Positions 46,060 to 55,220 of a DNA stretch of 64,000 nucleotides are shown here, one piece after another (the stretch's first letter is position 1; each line of letters opens with the position of its first letter). Position numbers and translations under genes: made by a program. The notes beneath the pieces were generated by a model. It had not been told where the DNA came from, made no database searches, and was given only the letters and a program-made list of their open reading frames with translations. Source of the stretch: UBA2357 sp041916775 (lineage in GTDB: Bacteria > Pseudomonadota > Gammaproteobacteria > Burkholderiales > Rhodocyclaceae); NCBI GenBank assembly GCA_041916775.1, contig JAYRYZ010000021.1:31487-95486 (forward strand). The letters run 5' to 3'.

Positions 46060-46082
46060 AAGCCGGCGCGAGCCGGCTTTTT
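46060..46082 (+). terminator. Intrinsic terminator after cytochrome c
   Basis: AAGCCGGC and GCCGGCTT form an 8-bp stem with a GCGA tetraloop followed by TTT. It overlaps the last base of the convergent response-regulator stop. Confidence 0.85.
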
Positions 46083-48286
46083 CAATGTAGCGTGAAGTGT
46101 GAGACGCGGTCGGTGAGGAGGTTGTCGTGGCCGGCCAGCATGCGTGTGGCGTTGGCGACATCTACCGGGCGGGCGAAGTAGTAGCCCTGCATGACGTCGC
46201 AACCCAGTCCCTTCAGGATGCGCGCCTGGTCTGCGTGCTCCACGCCCTCTGCGACGAGCCTCAGCCCGAAGCCCTTGGCGATGCCGGTGATCGCTGAGAT
46301 GATGGGGTTGCTGGCGAGGCCGTTTAGATCGTTCACGAAGCTGCGGTCGATCTTGAGCACGTTCACCGGAAACTTCTGCAGGTAGGCAAGCGCCGAATAG
46401 CCGGTTCCGAAATCGTCGATTGCGATGCCGACCCCAGCGTCGCGCAGGCTGCGAACTCGCGTCGCGACCTGTGCGGAGTCCTTGATCATCATGCTCTCGG
46501 TGATCTCGAGCTCGAGTTGGCTGGCCGGCAGCTGATGACGGCGGATGCAGTCCAGCACGCACTCGACGATCTCGTCACGGTCGAAATCGTGTGAGGCAAG
46601 GTTCAGTGACATCCGGATGTCATTGTAACCCGCCTGGCGCCAGGTACCGAGCTGGGCGCAGGCGTTTTCCAACACCCACTGGCTGATGTCGCCGATCAGT
46701 CCGATCTCCTCGGCGATCGGGATGAAGACCTCGGGGCTGATCATGCCGTTGATCGGGTGGCGCCAGCGCAGCAGGGCTTCCACCCCGACCACTTCGCGCC
46801 GAGACAGGCTGATCTGAGGCTGGTAGAAGAGTTCGAATTCCTTCCGCTCGAGCGCCATGCGCAGATCGTTCTCGATGCTGAGTCGTTCGCGGTGTTCGGT
46901 ATTCAGCTCGGGTGCAAAGAACCTGAAGCCGTTCTTCCCGGAGCGCTTGACCTGATACATCGCGATGTCCGCATGCTGGGTCAGCGCTTCGGCTGTATTG
47001 CCGTCACTCGGGAAGATCGCGACCCCCATGCTGACGGTTGCACGGAATTCGCAATGATTGAGCTCGAAAGGGCGCTCCAGCGCATCGAGAATCTTGCGTG
47101 CGATGACGTCCGCATCTTCCGGCGTGTCGATGTCCGGCAGCAGGATGGTGAATTCGTCGCCCCCGAGGCGGGCGAGCGTGTCGCCCCGGCGCAGCATGCA
47201 CGAGAGACGACTTGCGATGCCGCGCAACAGGGCGTCGCCCGCCGCGTGCCCGAAGCTGTCATTGACCAGCTTGAAACGATCGACATCGACGAACATCACC
47301 GCCAGTGCGCCGCCGCGCCGCTGTGCTTGGGCAATCGCGAGCTCAAGCCTGTCCTTGAACAGAACCCGGTTGGGCAGGTTGGTCAGCTGGTCGTGATAGG
47401 CCTGGAAGGTGATGATCTCCTCGGCACGCTTGCGCTCCGAGATGTCGCGGGCGACGCCGTAGAGGCCCAGGTAACGCGGCTCGCCGAAGCTGCGGTTAAG
47501 CATCGGCAGGCCCTGCAGGGCCACGGTGACCGGAGTGGGTATCATCTGCGAGCGTGCGAGCCGGCGCAACCTGAGCTCGATGCTGAAGTTCGCGCCTGCG
47601 TTGAGCGGGGTTCCAGCCCCTGTGGGCGTCACCAGGCTCCTGATCCGATCCTGATCCTCCGCCATCACAAGCGACAGAAAGGGCTTGCCGATGAGGGTCT
47701 GTCGCGAGAAACCGAGCAGGTCTTCCACGCGCGGATTGACGTAGCTGAAGCAGCCTTCGGCATCCAGCGTGAAGATGAGATCCGGGGAGCTCTCCACCAG
47801 GTAGCGGTGCAGTCTCTCGGAAGCCCGCAACCGCGCGCTCATGGCCTCGTTGGTGCGTTCCAGCGCGGCCTTGTGCAGCACGCCCTGCACGGCGCGCTGC
47901 AGTTGTACCGCGTGATAGGGCTTGCGCAGATAGTCGTCGGCCCCGTGACGCAGTGCCCCGATCGCCGCGTCTATTGCGTCCTCGCCGCTGATGACGATCA
48001 CCGACTCCTTGCGTTGCTCCGCGGCGAGCCACTGGAGCAATGCGATGCCGGTATCGTCGGGAAGGCGGTAGTCCAGGATGATGAGGTCGTAGCTATGGCG
48101 GCGCAGCCGCTCGATGGCCTCGGTGACGCTGCCACAGTCGTCGAAGCTGCGTCCCTCCACGCTGAGCGTGTGGATCAGGCTGCGTCGGAGTGAGATGTCG
48201 TCATCGACGATCAAGATCCGCGAGCTGGCTTCGCTGGCCAGCCCACCGGCTTGAACAGAAAACGGCGCATCCCCCGGTACGACCAT
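46082..48286 (-). CDS. Response regulator with REC, PAS, GGDEF and EAL domains
   Basis: A 734-residue cytoplasmic protein: receiver (about 20-140; acidic LIVDDD, phospho-site IILDYRLPDDTG), PAS (about 150-305), GGDEF (about 315-475, RLGGDEF with RRGD inhibitory site) and EAL (about 490-735; GVEALLRW, DDFGTGYSAL, KIDRSF, AEGVEH). Both catalytic motifs are intact. Phosphorylation, probably by the histidine kinase encoded 54 bp upstream, should control c-di-GMP levels. GGGAG precedes ATG 48286 by six bases; an upstream start at 48331 adds unrelated residues. Confidence 0.92.
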   Translation of the reverse strand: MVVPGDAPFSVQAGGLASEASSRILIVDDDISLRRSLIHTLSVEGRSFDDCGSVTEAIERLRRHSYDLIILDYRLPDDTGIALLQWLAAEQRKESVIVISGEDAIDAAIGALRHGADDYLRKPYHAVQLQRAVQGVLHKAALERTNEAMSARLRASERLHRYLVESSPDLIFTLDAEGCFSYVNPRVEDLLGFSRQTLIGKPFLSLVMAEDQDRIRSLVTPTGAGTPLNAGANFSIELRLRRLARSQMIPTPVTVALQGLPMLNRSFGEPRYLGLYGVARDISERKRAEEIITFQAYHDQLTNLPNRVLFKDRLELAIAQAQRRGGALAVMFVDVDRFKLVNDSFGHAAGDALLRGIASRLSCMLRRGDTLARLGGDEFTILLPDIDTPEDADVIARKILDALERPFELNHCEFRATVSMGVAIFPSDGNTAEALTQHADIAMYQVKRSGKNGFRFFAPELNTEHRERLSIENDLRMALERKEFELFYQPQISLSRREVVGVEALLRWRHPINGMISPEVFIPIAEEIGLIGDISQWVLENACAQLGTWRQAGYNDIRMSLNLASHDFDRDEIVECVLDCIRRHQLPASQLELEITESMMIKDSAQVATRVRSLRDAGVGIAIDDFGTGYSALAYLQKFPVNVLKIDRSFVNDLNGLASNPIISAITGIAKGFGLRLVAEGVEHADQARILKGLGCDVMQGYYFARPVDVANATRMLAGHDNLLTDRVSHFTLH

Positions 48287-48340
48287 GGCACTCCCAAAGC
48301 ACACCCGAAATCGCGCCCAGACGGGGCACAAGCACTGAAT

Positions 48341-50329
48341 CTAGCTGGATTCAGGCACCGGCACAAGTATCTGAAAGCTGGTACCAACGCCCGGCTGACT
48401 ACGGGAAAGGATATAGGCACCGGATTTCTGCAGGATGTCCATGACGATGTGCAGACCCAGGCCCTGATGGTCGCCGCCCTTGCTGCTCGGCGAGGGCGAG
48501 AAAAGCTGTGCCAGCCGCTCCCGTGGTAGCCCCGGGCCATTGTCGATGATACGGATTTCGACACAATTGACGCCGTTCGAGATCAGCTGGCCGGGAACGA
48601 CCACGGACAGCCGTCCCCCCGGCAGGAGCGCTTCTGATGCGTTGCGAAACAGGTTGATCAGCACCTGTTTCAGCCTTGAGGCCGCCATCGCCACGGCCGG
48701 CAGGCCGCTGGCAACCCGTATCTCCAACTGTATGCCGCGATCCTCGAAGAGCGGGCGGGCGTAGAGGCTGCGCAGGTCCGAGAGGACATCCCCGACCCGA
48801 CACTGTGCGGGTTCCGCTTCGCTGGAGAGCGCTTCTCCCCCTCTGCGCAGCAGGTCGGCGAGACGGTCGATTTCCGAGTTGATGAGCTTGACGTCTTCGT
48901 CGAGGCCGGTCAGCGAGGGGTGATGCTGGGCGAGCATGTCAAGGTAATTGCGAATCACGCTGAGCGGGTTCTTCGCTTCGTGCGAGAGCTTCTTCGCGCG
49001 GTCGAGATAGCGGCTGCCAATCGCTGCTTCCAGCTCCGTACGTGCCCGTTGACGCTGCTGTTCGCGTCGGATCGCATCGCTCGCCGCGGCGCACAGGCGC
49101 TCCAGCGGAGACGTCGCATCGAGTTGCCGATGCATCTTGCCGTGCGGGAAGATCGCCGTGGCATGGGCGCCCGGCAGCGGCATGCAGTCGAAACCCGCCC
49201 TGCCGAAGAGACGTGCGATGTGATGATCCGCGACGCTGCGCGAACGGCTGCCGCCTTCCAGGCCCCAGGCGGTCGGTTGTCCGCTGCGCGCCGCGAGCGC
49301 GACGACGCTCACCGGGTCGTCCAGCCGCAGCGCGAGCTCTTCGATCAGCGACTCGCCCTCGCGGTCGATTCCGAGTGGCAGCGGCAAGAGGCGACCGTCC
49401 GCCTCATGCAGCACGATCACGCTGGTTCCAGGGTGCAGCGAAAACAGGTCCAAGCCGCGTTGCAGGCGCCGACCGACCGAATCGACATCGCCCGTGTCGA
49501 AGGCGCTGCGCAGCAACCCATCCAGTGCGGCATTTCGCAGCGCCACATACTGAGGGCGGGCGGCGCCATCGGTCTGCACCATTCCCAAGCCGGTCTTGGC
49601 ATCCTGATCCGTCATTTGGGACTGGCCGGAGAGGTATGCGGTGTCGGTGCGCAGGCATGCCAGGGTGGCAAGGCTGAGACCTGACAGGCGTTCCAGCGCG
49701 GCACCGTCATTCTCCTGCCAGTCGTCGCGTATCAGTCGGAGCGAGACGTGGGTCAGCCTGACCAAAGGGTGCGCAGTCGCCAGGCGCTCGTCGTCCAGGT
49801 CCAGTAGTCCGAGGGCGTCGCGCAGCGCCGGAGAAAACGGCGCAGCTGCGAGCCACGCCGCCCAACCCGGCTGAGGCGCATATTCCGCGTAGAGGCCGGC
49901 CAGGAAGGCCTCGTCCGGATAGGGATAGCGACTCTCGATCGCGAGGTGGCGGGCGCACTCGGCACGGAACAGCGCGGTGCGGCCTTTGCCGTCTTCGCTC
50001 GGATGAATGACCTCGGTCAAGAACCATGCTTGCAACAGCGGCGCTCCCAGACGCTGCAGGCTGGTGGCGAGGCGTAGCTCCAGGGCATCGCGCAGCGGCG
50101 CGTCCGGCGTTGCGCCTGACGCAGCGCGAGCGCCGGGAAGAAGGCGCAGCAATCGGGCAGGCATGCGCACCACCAGGCTGGCGAGCGCGGCCCAGTCCGA
50201 GGCAGCAGAGGCCTCCAACGTGCGCAAGGCGTGTTCGACCAGCGGTGCATGGTCGAAGGCGGAAGCCTCGTCGGAACGGATCGGCGCGGCAGGGCTCATG
50301 CCTTCCACAGAGGTCAGGGCGGAGCGCAT
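48341..50329 (-). CDS. Histidine kinase with a large N-terminal helical region
   Basis: The 662-residue protein ends in a kinase core: the phospho-acceptor in KKLSHEAKNPLSVIRNYLDM, then a HATPase with FRNASEAL (N box), DNGPGLP (G1) and KGGDHQGLGLHIV (G2). The first ~400 residues have no membrane helix. Their opening (VEHALRTLEASAASDWAAL, then LGLLDLDDERL) resembles a degenerate HDOD domain, and a GAF-like stretch may follow. It probably phosphorylates the REC-GGDEF-EAL protein encoded next. The start may be ATG 50299 instead of 50329. Confidence 0.8.
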   Translation of the reverse strand: MRSALTSVEGMSPAAPIRSDEASAFDHAPLVEHALRTLEASAASDWAALASLVVRMPARLLRLLPGARAASGATPDAPLRDALELRLATSLQRLGAPLLQAWFLTEVIHPSEDGKGRTALFRAECARHLAIESRYPYPDEAFLAGLYAEYAPQPGWAAWLAAAPFSPALRDALGLLDLDDERLATAHPLVRLTHVSLRLIRDDWQENDGAALERLSGLSLATLACLRTDTAYLSGQSQMTDQDAKTGLGMVQTDGAARPQYVALRNAALDGLLRSAFDTGDVDSVGRRLQRGLDLFSLHPGTSVIVLHEADGRLLPLPLGIDREGESLIEELALRLDDPVSVVALAARSGQPTAWGLEGGSRSRSVADHHIARLFGRAGFDCMPLPGAHATAIFPHGKMHRQLDATSPLERLCAAASDAIRREQQRQRARTELEAAIGSRYLDRAKKLSHEAKNPLSVIRNYLDMLAQHHPSLTGLDEDVKLINSEIDRLADLLRRGGEALSSEAEPAQCRVGDVLSDLRSLYARPLFEDRGIQLEIRVASGLPAVAMAASRLKQVLINLFRNASEALLPGGRLSVVVPGQLISNGVNCVEIRIIDNGPGLPRERLAQLFSPSPSSKGGDHQGLGLHIVMDILQKSGAYILSRSQPGVGTSFQILVPVPESS

Positions 50330-50416
50330 ATTCTATGGAGCGGTGTGCATGTCACTCGTGACCGATTGCGCGCGACGCCGACGATTGGCGGCGCACTGGC
50401 ACGATAGTCCGCGTCA

Positions 50417-51553
50417 TCAGGCCTGGAGGCTGTCGGCGAAGCTCAAGGCGTTGATCAGCGCGCGATTGAGCGCTTCCGGCGCGAGCTGCAGTTCGGCCGC
50501 CTGCTTCTGCAAGGCGCTGGGGTCGAAGCTCTCGCAGGCACGCGCCAGCTTCAGGAACGGTGCGTACTCGCCTTCTTCATGGAGCAGCGCGTCGGTGACT
50601 GCATCTGGCAAGTGCATTTCCTCCAGGACGCTCTGCATCGAGGTGCCCAGCAGCACCGGCAGCAGCGAGAAGGCGCCGGTGATGAAGAGGTTGTCGAGCT
50701 CGGATTTATCGAAGAAGCTCGCGCCGAGCTCCTCCATGAAGCGTCCGCGCGCGATCGAGGTCTGCATCATCGCGGGTGCCCCCGGATCGCGGCTGGCGGT
50801 CACCAGCAGCAGCGACAACCACTTGTTGAGGTTGGCGTATCCGAGGATGGAAACCGCGTGGCGGAACGACTGGATCTCGCACATCAGACCGAAGCCGGCC
50901 GAGTTGATGAAGCGCAGCAGCTTGTAGGAGATCGCGACGTCCTGCTTGAGCAGCGCCTCGATCTCGCGGATGTCGGCGTCCTTGCGCACCAGGTTGAGCA
51001 GACGCACGATCTGCGCGTGGCCGGGTGCAAGGGCCTTGGGGGCAGGGTTGCCGTGCAGGAAGAACCAGCCGGAGGCGCCGTCGTAGCCCGACAGGATGGC
51101 GTTCTGGAAGGCGTCGACATTCTGCAGGCCCCAGGCCAGCGGAATGCCTGGCGCGCCTGACGGGGCGCCGAACTTGCGGGCGTCGACGAGCACGAAGCGC
51201 CAGTCCGCGGTGACCGGCACCGGCGTGCCGGGCGAATACCAGGCGAGGCAGGTGTTGATGCCGGCCGCCGCGAGTTGCGGCATCAGCGCTGCCGTCTGCG
51301 GATGCCCGAGCGCCTGTGCGGGAATCTCCACCATTGCATTCGATGGCGCCTGCCAGGCCATCAGCTCCGGCGTGGGCACGAGGCGGGCAAGCGACACGAA
51401 AGTGGCGTGCCGGGAGGGCCAGATGTCGGCAAGATCGTTGAGGGTCTCGACCACCGACTGGATGTTCGGCCCGTGTGCGATCAGGCGGTTGGCGGTGATC
51501 GCACGCTTCTTGTTGACGACCGGCTCGCGGGTCAGGAACGTGGTCTGGGGCAT
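50417..51553 (-). CDS. HDOD protein with degenerate EAL domain (YuxH family)
   Basis: A 378-residue protein. The N-terminal half resembles a shrunken EAL domain (FLTREPVVNKKRAITANRLI, VDARKFGAP) without catalytic residues. The C-terminal half is HDOD (IEALLKQDVAISYKLLRFINS, then QSFRHAVSILGYANLNKWLSLL). Members such as CdgJ take part in motility control linked to c-di-GMP without being enzymes themselves. It lies 87 bp upstream of the histidine kinase gene on the same strand and may belong to the same pathway. ATG 51553 was chosen from homology. Confidence 0.82.
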   Translation of the reverse strand: MPQTTFLTREPVVNKKRAITANRLIAHGPNIQSVVETLNDLADIWPSRHATFVSLARLVPTPELMAWQAPSNAMVEIPAQALGHPQTAALMPQLAAAGINTCLAWYSPGTPVPVTADWRFVLVDARKFGAPSGAPGIPLAWGLQNVDAFQNAILSGYDGASGWFFLHGNPAPKALAPGHAQIVRLLNLVRKDADIREIEALLKQDVAISYKLLRFINSAGFGLMCEIQSFRHAVSILGYANLNKWLSLLLVTASRDPGAPAMMQTSIARGRFMEELGASFFDKSELDNLFITGAFSLLPVLLGTSMQSVLEEMHLPDAVTDALLHEEGEYAPFLKLARACESFDPSALQKQAAELQLAPEALNRALINALSFADSLQA

Positions 51554-51566
51554 CGAGTGGCCTTGG

Positions 51567-52586
51567 TCAGGAGGTCGCGTCCGACGAGTAGGTGAAGGCG
51601 TCGCTATGGAAAGCCTCGGCCGGAAGGCCACAGCGGGTGGTGAAATCCAGCCGCGCGGCGTCGATCATCGCAGGCGCACCGCAGGCATAGACTTCGTACC
51701 CGGCAAGATCCTGCCAGTCTTCCATGACAGCATGATGCACCAGGCCGCGTCGGCCGGTCCAGCCGTCATCGTCGTCGGACAGCACCGGCACGAAGCGGAA
51801 GCCCGGTAGGCGCGCTTCCCAGCCCTCGGCAAGCTCGCGCTGGTAGAGGCCATCCCGGTCGCGTGAACCCCAGTAAAGAGTGAACGGGCGCTTGATGCCG
51901 GCCCGGATTGCGTGCTCGACGATGCTCTTGATTGGTGCAAAGCCGGTTCCGCCCGCGAGCAGGATCACCGGCTTGTCGCTTGTCTCGTCGAGCTGGAAGC
52001 TGCCGAGCGGCCCCTCGATGCGCAGGATGTCGCGCGCCTTCATGCGCTCGAACACATGCGTGGTGAAGTGCCCCTGCGGCACCAGCCGTACGTGCAGCTC
52101 GAGGTGCCCGGCATCCTCCGGCGGATTGGCAATCGAAAAGCTGCGGCGGCGACCGTCGGCGAGCAGGAAATCGATGTATTGACCGGCACGGAACGCGAAG
52201 GTCTCGCTCGCCGGCAACTTGAGCTCGATGACCATCACGTCCGGCGCGGCACGCGTGAGGGCCTGCACCCTGCATGGCAGCTTCCTGATCGGGATGTCAC
52301 CCGCGCGGCTCACCGAGCGCGGCTTGATGCGCAGGTCTGAGCGCGGCTTCGCGCGGCAGAACAAGGCCATGCCCGCGGTGCGTTCAGCGTCGCTCAGCAC
52401 CGACTCAGGCACGTCACCCTGGTCGATGTCGCCTTCCAGCACCTCGCCCTTGCACGCGCCGCAGGCGCCATCACGGCATCCGTAGGGCAGCAGGAAGCCC
52501 GCATCGAGCGCGGCGTCGAGGAGGGATTGGTCCTGGTTGGCGGGGAAGCTCTTGTCGCCCGGTTCGATCGAAATCTGGAACTGCAT
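51567..52586 (-). CDS. Ferredoxin-NAD(P)H reductase-like protein with 2Fe-2S domain (AscD-like)
   Basis: A 339-residue electron-transfer protein in the order 2Fe-2S ferredoxin (about 1-90; GCRDGACGACKGEVLEG with a later FCRAK supplying the fourth Cys), FAD domain (about 100-200; GRRRSFSIANPPED) and NAD(P)H domain (about 210-339; ILLAGGTGFAPIKSIVEHA). It resembles CDP-6-deoxy-glucoseen reductases and aromatic oxygenase reductases. No oxygenase or sugar genes are adjacent, so the partner is unknown. It is divergent from the epimerase-like gene, starts 21 bp apart. Confidence 0.85.
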   Translation of the reverse strand: MQFQISIEPGDKSFPANQDQSLLDAALDAGFLLPYGCRDGACGACKGEVLEGDIDQGDVPESVLSDAERTAGMALFCRAKPRSDLRIKPRSVSRAGDIPIRKLPCRVQALTRAAPDVMVIELKLPASETFAFRAGQYIDFLLADGRRRSFSIANPPEDAGHLELHVRLVPQGHFTTHVFERMKARDILRIEGPLGSFQLDETSDKPVILLAGGTGFAPIKSIVEHAIRAGIKRPFTLYWGSRDRDGLYQRELAEGWEARLPGFRFVPVLSDDDDGWTGRRGLVHHAVMEDWQDLAGYEVYACGAPAMIDAARLDFTTRCGLPAEAFHSDAFTYSSDATS

Positions 52587-52607
52587 CGCTCGTGAGATAA
52601 TCCGTTG

Positions 52608-53489
52608 ATGAAGAGAGTCCTGATTGTAGGCAGCGGTGATGTCGCCCGGCGTGCCATTCCCTGGCTGGCAAAGCGCTTCTCGGTGTTCGCATTGTGCCGC
52701 AACGCCGCCAACGGGGACTCGCTGCGAAGACTCGGGGCACATGTCATCGTTGCCGACCTCGACGACCGTCGCAGCCTGCGCCGGCTGTCCGGCATCGCGG
52801 ACTACATCCTGCATTTCGCGCCGCCACCGGCACAAGGCCAGGTGGATACGCGCACCCGCAGCCTGCTTGCCATGCTCGGGACGCGGCCGAGTCTACCACA
52901 GCGCATCATTTACATAAGCACGACGGGGGTTTACGGGGATTGTGGCGGTGCCCGTGTGGATGAGATGCGGCCATGCCGGCCCGCCACCGCGCGCGCCCGG
53001 AGAAGGGTGGACGCGGAGACGCGGCTGCGCCGCTTCGGGCGTCGCTGCGGTGTCGCCACCGCGGTGCTGCGCGCGCCCGGCATCTATGCCGCCGACCGAC
53101 TGCCGCTGGAACGCCTGCAGCGCGGCGATCCGGTGCTGTGCGAGGCCGACGATGTGTTCACCAACCACATCCATGCCGACGATCTCGCCCGCGCCGCGTG
53201 CATTGCACTGTTTCGTGCCGCACCCGGCAGGGTTTATAACGTCGTGGACAGCAGCACGCTGAAGATGGGCGACTACTTCATGCTGGTCGCGGACGCCTTC
53301 GGCCTGCCGCGACCGCCGCGAATGACGCGCGAGGAAATCGTCCATCATCTGTCGCCGATGACCCTGTCGTTCATGGGGGAGTCCCGTCGCATCGGCAATG
53401 CACGCCTGCTGCGCGAGCTGCGGCTCACGCTGCGTCATCCCTCGGTGGCCGATGGGCTGGCGCAGGCCGTCACCGAAACCCCGGGCTGA
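52608..53489 (+). CDS. NAD-dependent epimerase/dehydratase-like (extended SDR, YeeZ-like) protein
   Basis: A 293-residue Rossmann protein. The dinucleotide motif VLIVGSGDVARRA is at the N terminus, and the active-site region reads IIYISTTGVYGDCGG, with Tyr in VYG. The typical lysine of YxxxK is not evident, as in YeeZ-type proteins. The substrate is unknown. The ATG 52608 starts directly after a TTG at 52605. It precedes hemJ by 44 bp. Confidence 0.82.
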   Translation: MKRVLIVGSGDVARRAIPWLAKRFSVFALCRNAANGDSLRRLGAHVIVADLDDRRSLRRLSGIADYILHFAPPPAQGQVDTRTRSLLAMLGTRPSLPQRIIYISTTGVYGDCGGARVDEMRPCRPATARARRRVDAETRLRRFGRRCGVATAVLRAPGIYAADRLPLERLQRGDPVLCEADDVFTNHIHADDLARAACIALFRAAPGRVYNVVDSSTLKMGDYFMLVADAFGLPRPPRMTREEIVHHLSPMTLSFMGESRRIGNARLLRELRLTLRHPSVADGLAQAVTETPG

Positions 53490-53533
53490 CGGCCGACTAT
53501 TCCGATTCCTTCAACTCTGGAGCTGTCCGTCTC

Positions 53534-53962
53534 ATGCTGGATGTTGCCTATCTGCCCACGATCAAGTCTCTGCACATCATCTTCGTCGTCAGCTGGTTCG
53601 CCGGCCTCTTCTACCTGCCGCGCATCTTCGTGAACCACGCGATGGTCGAGGACGCCGCCACGCGCGAGCGGCTCGCATTGATGGAATACAAGCTGTACCG
53701 CTTCATGACGCCGATCGGCATCCTCGCGGTGGTGCTCGGGCTCGCGCTCTGGTTCGGCTACGGCTTCGCCGGTGGTTGGCTGCATGTGAAGACCTTGCTG
53801 GTGGTCTTCCTGATCGCTTACCACCTCTACTGCGGGCGGCTGATGCGCGCCTTCGCGGCGGGTAACAACACCCGCAGTCACGTCTGGTACCGCTTCTTCA
53901 ACGAGATACCCGTGCTGGTGCTGTTCGCGGTGACCTTCCTGGTCGTGCTGAAGCCGTTCTGA
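53534..53962 (+). CDS. hemJ: Protoporphyrinogen IX oxidase, HemJ type
   Basis: A 142-residue four-helix membrane protein with the conserved His in LHIIFVVSWFAGLFYLPRI and HVKTLLVVFLIAYH, and a C-terminal RFFNEIPVLVLF. It matches HemJ (UPF0093), which oxidises protoporphyrinogen to protoporphyrin IX in haem synthesis and itself binds haem. Many betaproteobacteria use it in place of HemG/HemY. It may be co-transcribed with the methyltransferase gene 28 bp downstream. Confidence 0.88.
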   Translation: MLDVAYLPTIKSLHIIFVVSWFAGLFYLPRIFVNHAMVEDAATRERLALMEYKLYRFMTPIGILAVVLGLALWFGYGFAGGWLHVKTLLVVFLIAYHLYCGRLMRAFAAGNNTRSHVWYRFFNEIPVLVLFAVTFLVVLKPF

Positions 53963-53990
53963 GCGGCCCAACATTCGAGATCTGCACATC

Positions 53991-55181
53991 ATGTCAGAGA
54001 GTTTCTTTTCCCCCTGTCCCCGCGGTCTGGAGGCGCTGCTCGGCGACGAGCTGAAGGCACTCGGCGCGCGCGACATCGAGGTCACCCACGGCGGCGTGGG
54101 CTTCAGTGGCGATTGGGCGCTGTGCTACCGCGCGAACCTCGAGAGCCGCATTGCGACCCGCGTGCTGTGGCGCGTGGCGCGCGGCCGCTATCGTGGCGAG
54201 GAGGATATCTATCGGCTCGCCTACGGCGTGACCTGGGCGAAATGGTTCACCCCGGACGAAACGATCCGCGTCTATGTGACCGCACGCCATTCGCCGCTGA
54301 AGAGCCTGGAGTTCACCACGCTGCGCATCAAGGATGCGGTGTGCGACCACTTCCGCACCGTGACCGGGCGGCGACCGAGCGTGGATACCGCCGAGCCGGA
54401 TGTGCGCCTCCATGCCTATCTGACGCGCGACACCGTCGCGCTCTACATCGACACTTCGGGCGAGCCGCTCTACAAGCGCGGCTTCAAGCCCGCCGCGGTG
54501 GAGGCGCCGCTCAAGGAAAACCTCGCTGCCGGCATCCTGCTGCTCACCGGCTGGAAGCCCGGCGAGGCGCTGGTGGACCCGATGTGCGGCAGCGGCACCT
54601 TCCTGATCGAGGCGGTGCAGATTGCGCTCGATGTCGCACCCGGGCTCGGCCGGCACTTCGCGTTCGAGAAGTTCAGGCATTTCGACCGGCCCGTCTGGCT
54701 GCGCCTGCGCGGCCAGGCCGAGGCGCGCCGTCGGCCACCGCGCGCCTTGCCCATCCACGGTGCCGACATCGTCGGCGAGCAGCTGCGCCGCGCCCGCCTG
54801 AACCTGCAGTCCGCCGGGCTGGACGGCTGCGTGACGCTCACCCGCAGCGACTTCCTCGAGCTCTCGCCGCCGGCGGCCGAGGGCGTGCTGGTGACCAACC
54901 CGCCGTATGGGGTGCGCATTGGCGAGGAGTCCGAGCTCGCCGCGCTCTATCCGCGCATCGGCGACGTGCTCAAGCAGCGCTGGGCCGGTTGGCGCTGCAA
55001 CTTCCTGAGTGCTGACCCGGCGCTGCCGAAGCTGGTGCGGCTGAAGGCGAGCCGGCGCACGCCGCTCTTCAATGGCGCGCTGGAGTGCCGCTTGTTCGAG
55101 TACCGGATGATCGCCGGCAGCATGCGCGACAAGCCGGCTGCAACCCTAGGGCCGGAGGCGGTCGGCGACGGCGCTGCGTGA
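53991..55181 (+). CDS. THUMP-domain class I SAM-dependent RNA methyltransferase (RlmL N-domain type)
   Basis: A 396-residue enzyme. The N-terminal THUMP domain (about 45-155) is followed by a Rossmann methyltransferase with the SAM motif DPMCGSGTFLIEA and catalytic NPPYG. This matches the N-terminal half of E. coli RlmL, or the stand-alone YpsC form, which makes m2G in 23S rRNA (G2445 in E. coli). The short type lacks the RlmK domain. The rRNA target is inferred. Confidence 0.9.
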   Translation: MSESFFSPCPRGLEALLGDELKALGARDIEVTHGGVGFSGDWALCYRANLESRIATRVLWRVARGRYRGEEDIYRLAYGVTWAKWFTPDETIRVYVTARHSPLKSLEFTTLRIKDAVCDHFRTVTGRRPSVDTAEPDVRLHAYLTRDTVALYIDTSGEPLYKRGFKPAAVEAPLKENLAAGILLLTGWKPGEALVDPMCGSGTFLIEAVQIALDVAPGLGRHFAFEKFRHFDRPVWLRLRGQAEARRRPPRALPIHGADIVGEQLRRARLNLQSAGLDGCVTLTRSDFLELSPPAAEGVLVTNPPYGVRIGEESELAALYPRIGDVLKQRWAGWRCNFLSADPALPKLVRLKASRRTPLFNGALECRLFEYRMIAGSMRDKPAATLGPEAVGDGAA

Positions 55182-55220
55182 TACCGCTGCGGCGGATCCG
55201 GGCCGCCGCAATGCGGGCTT

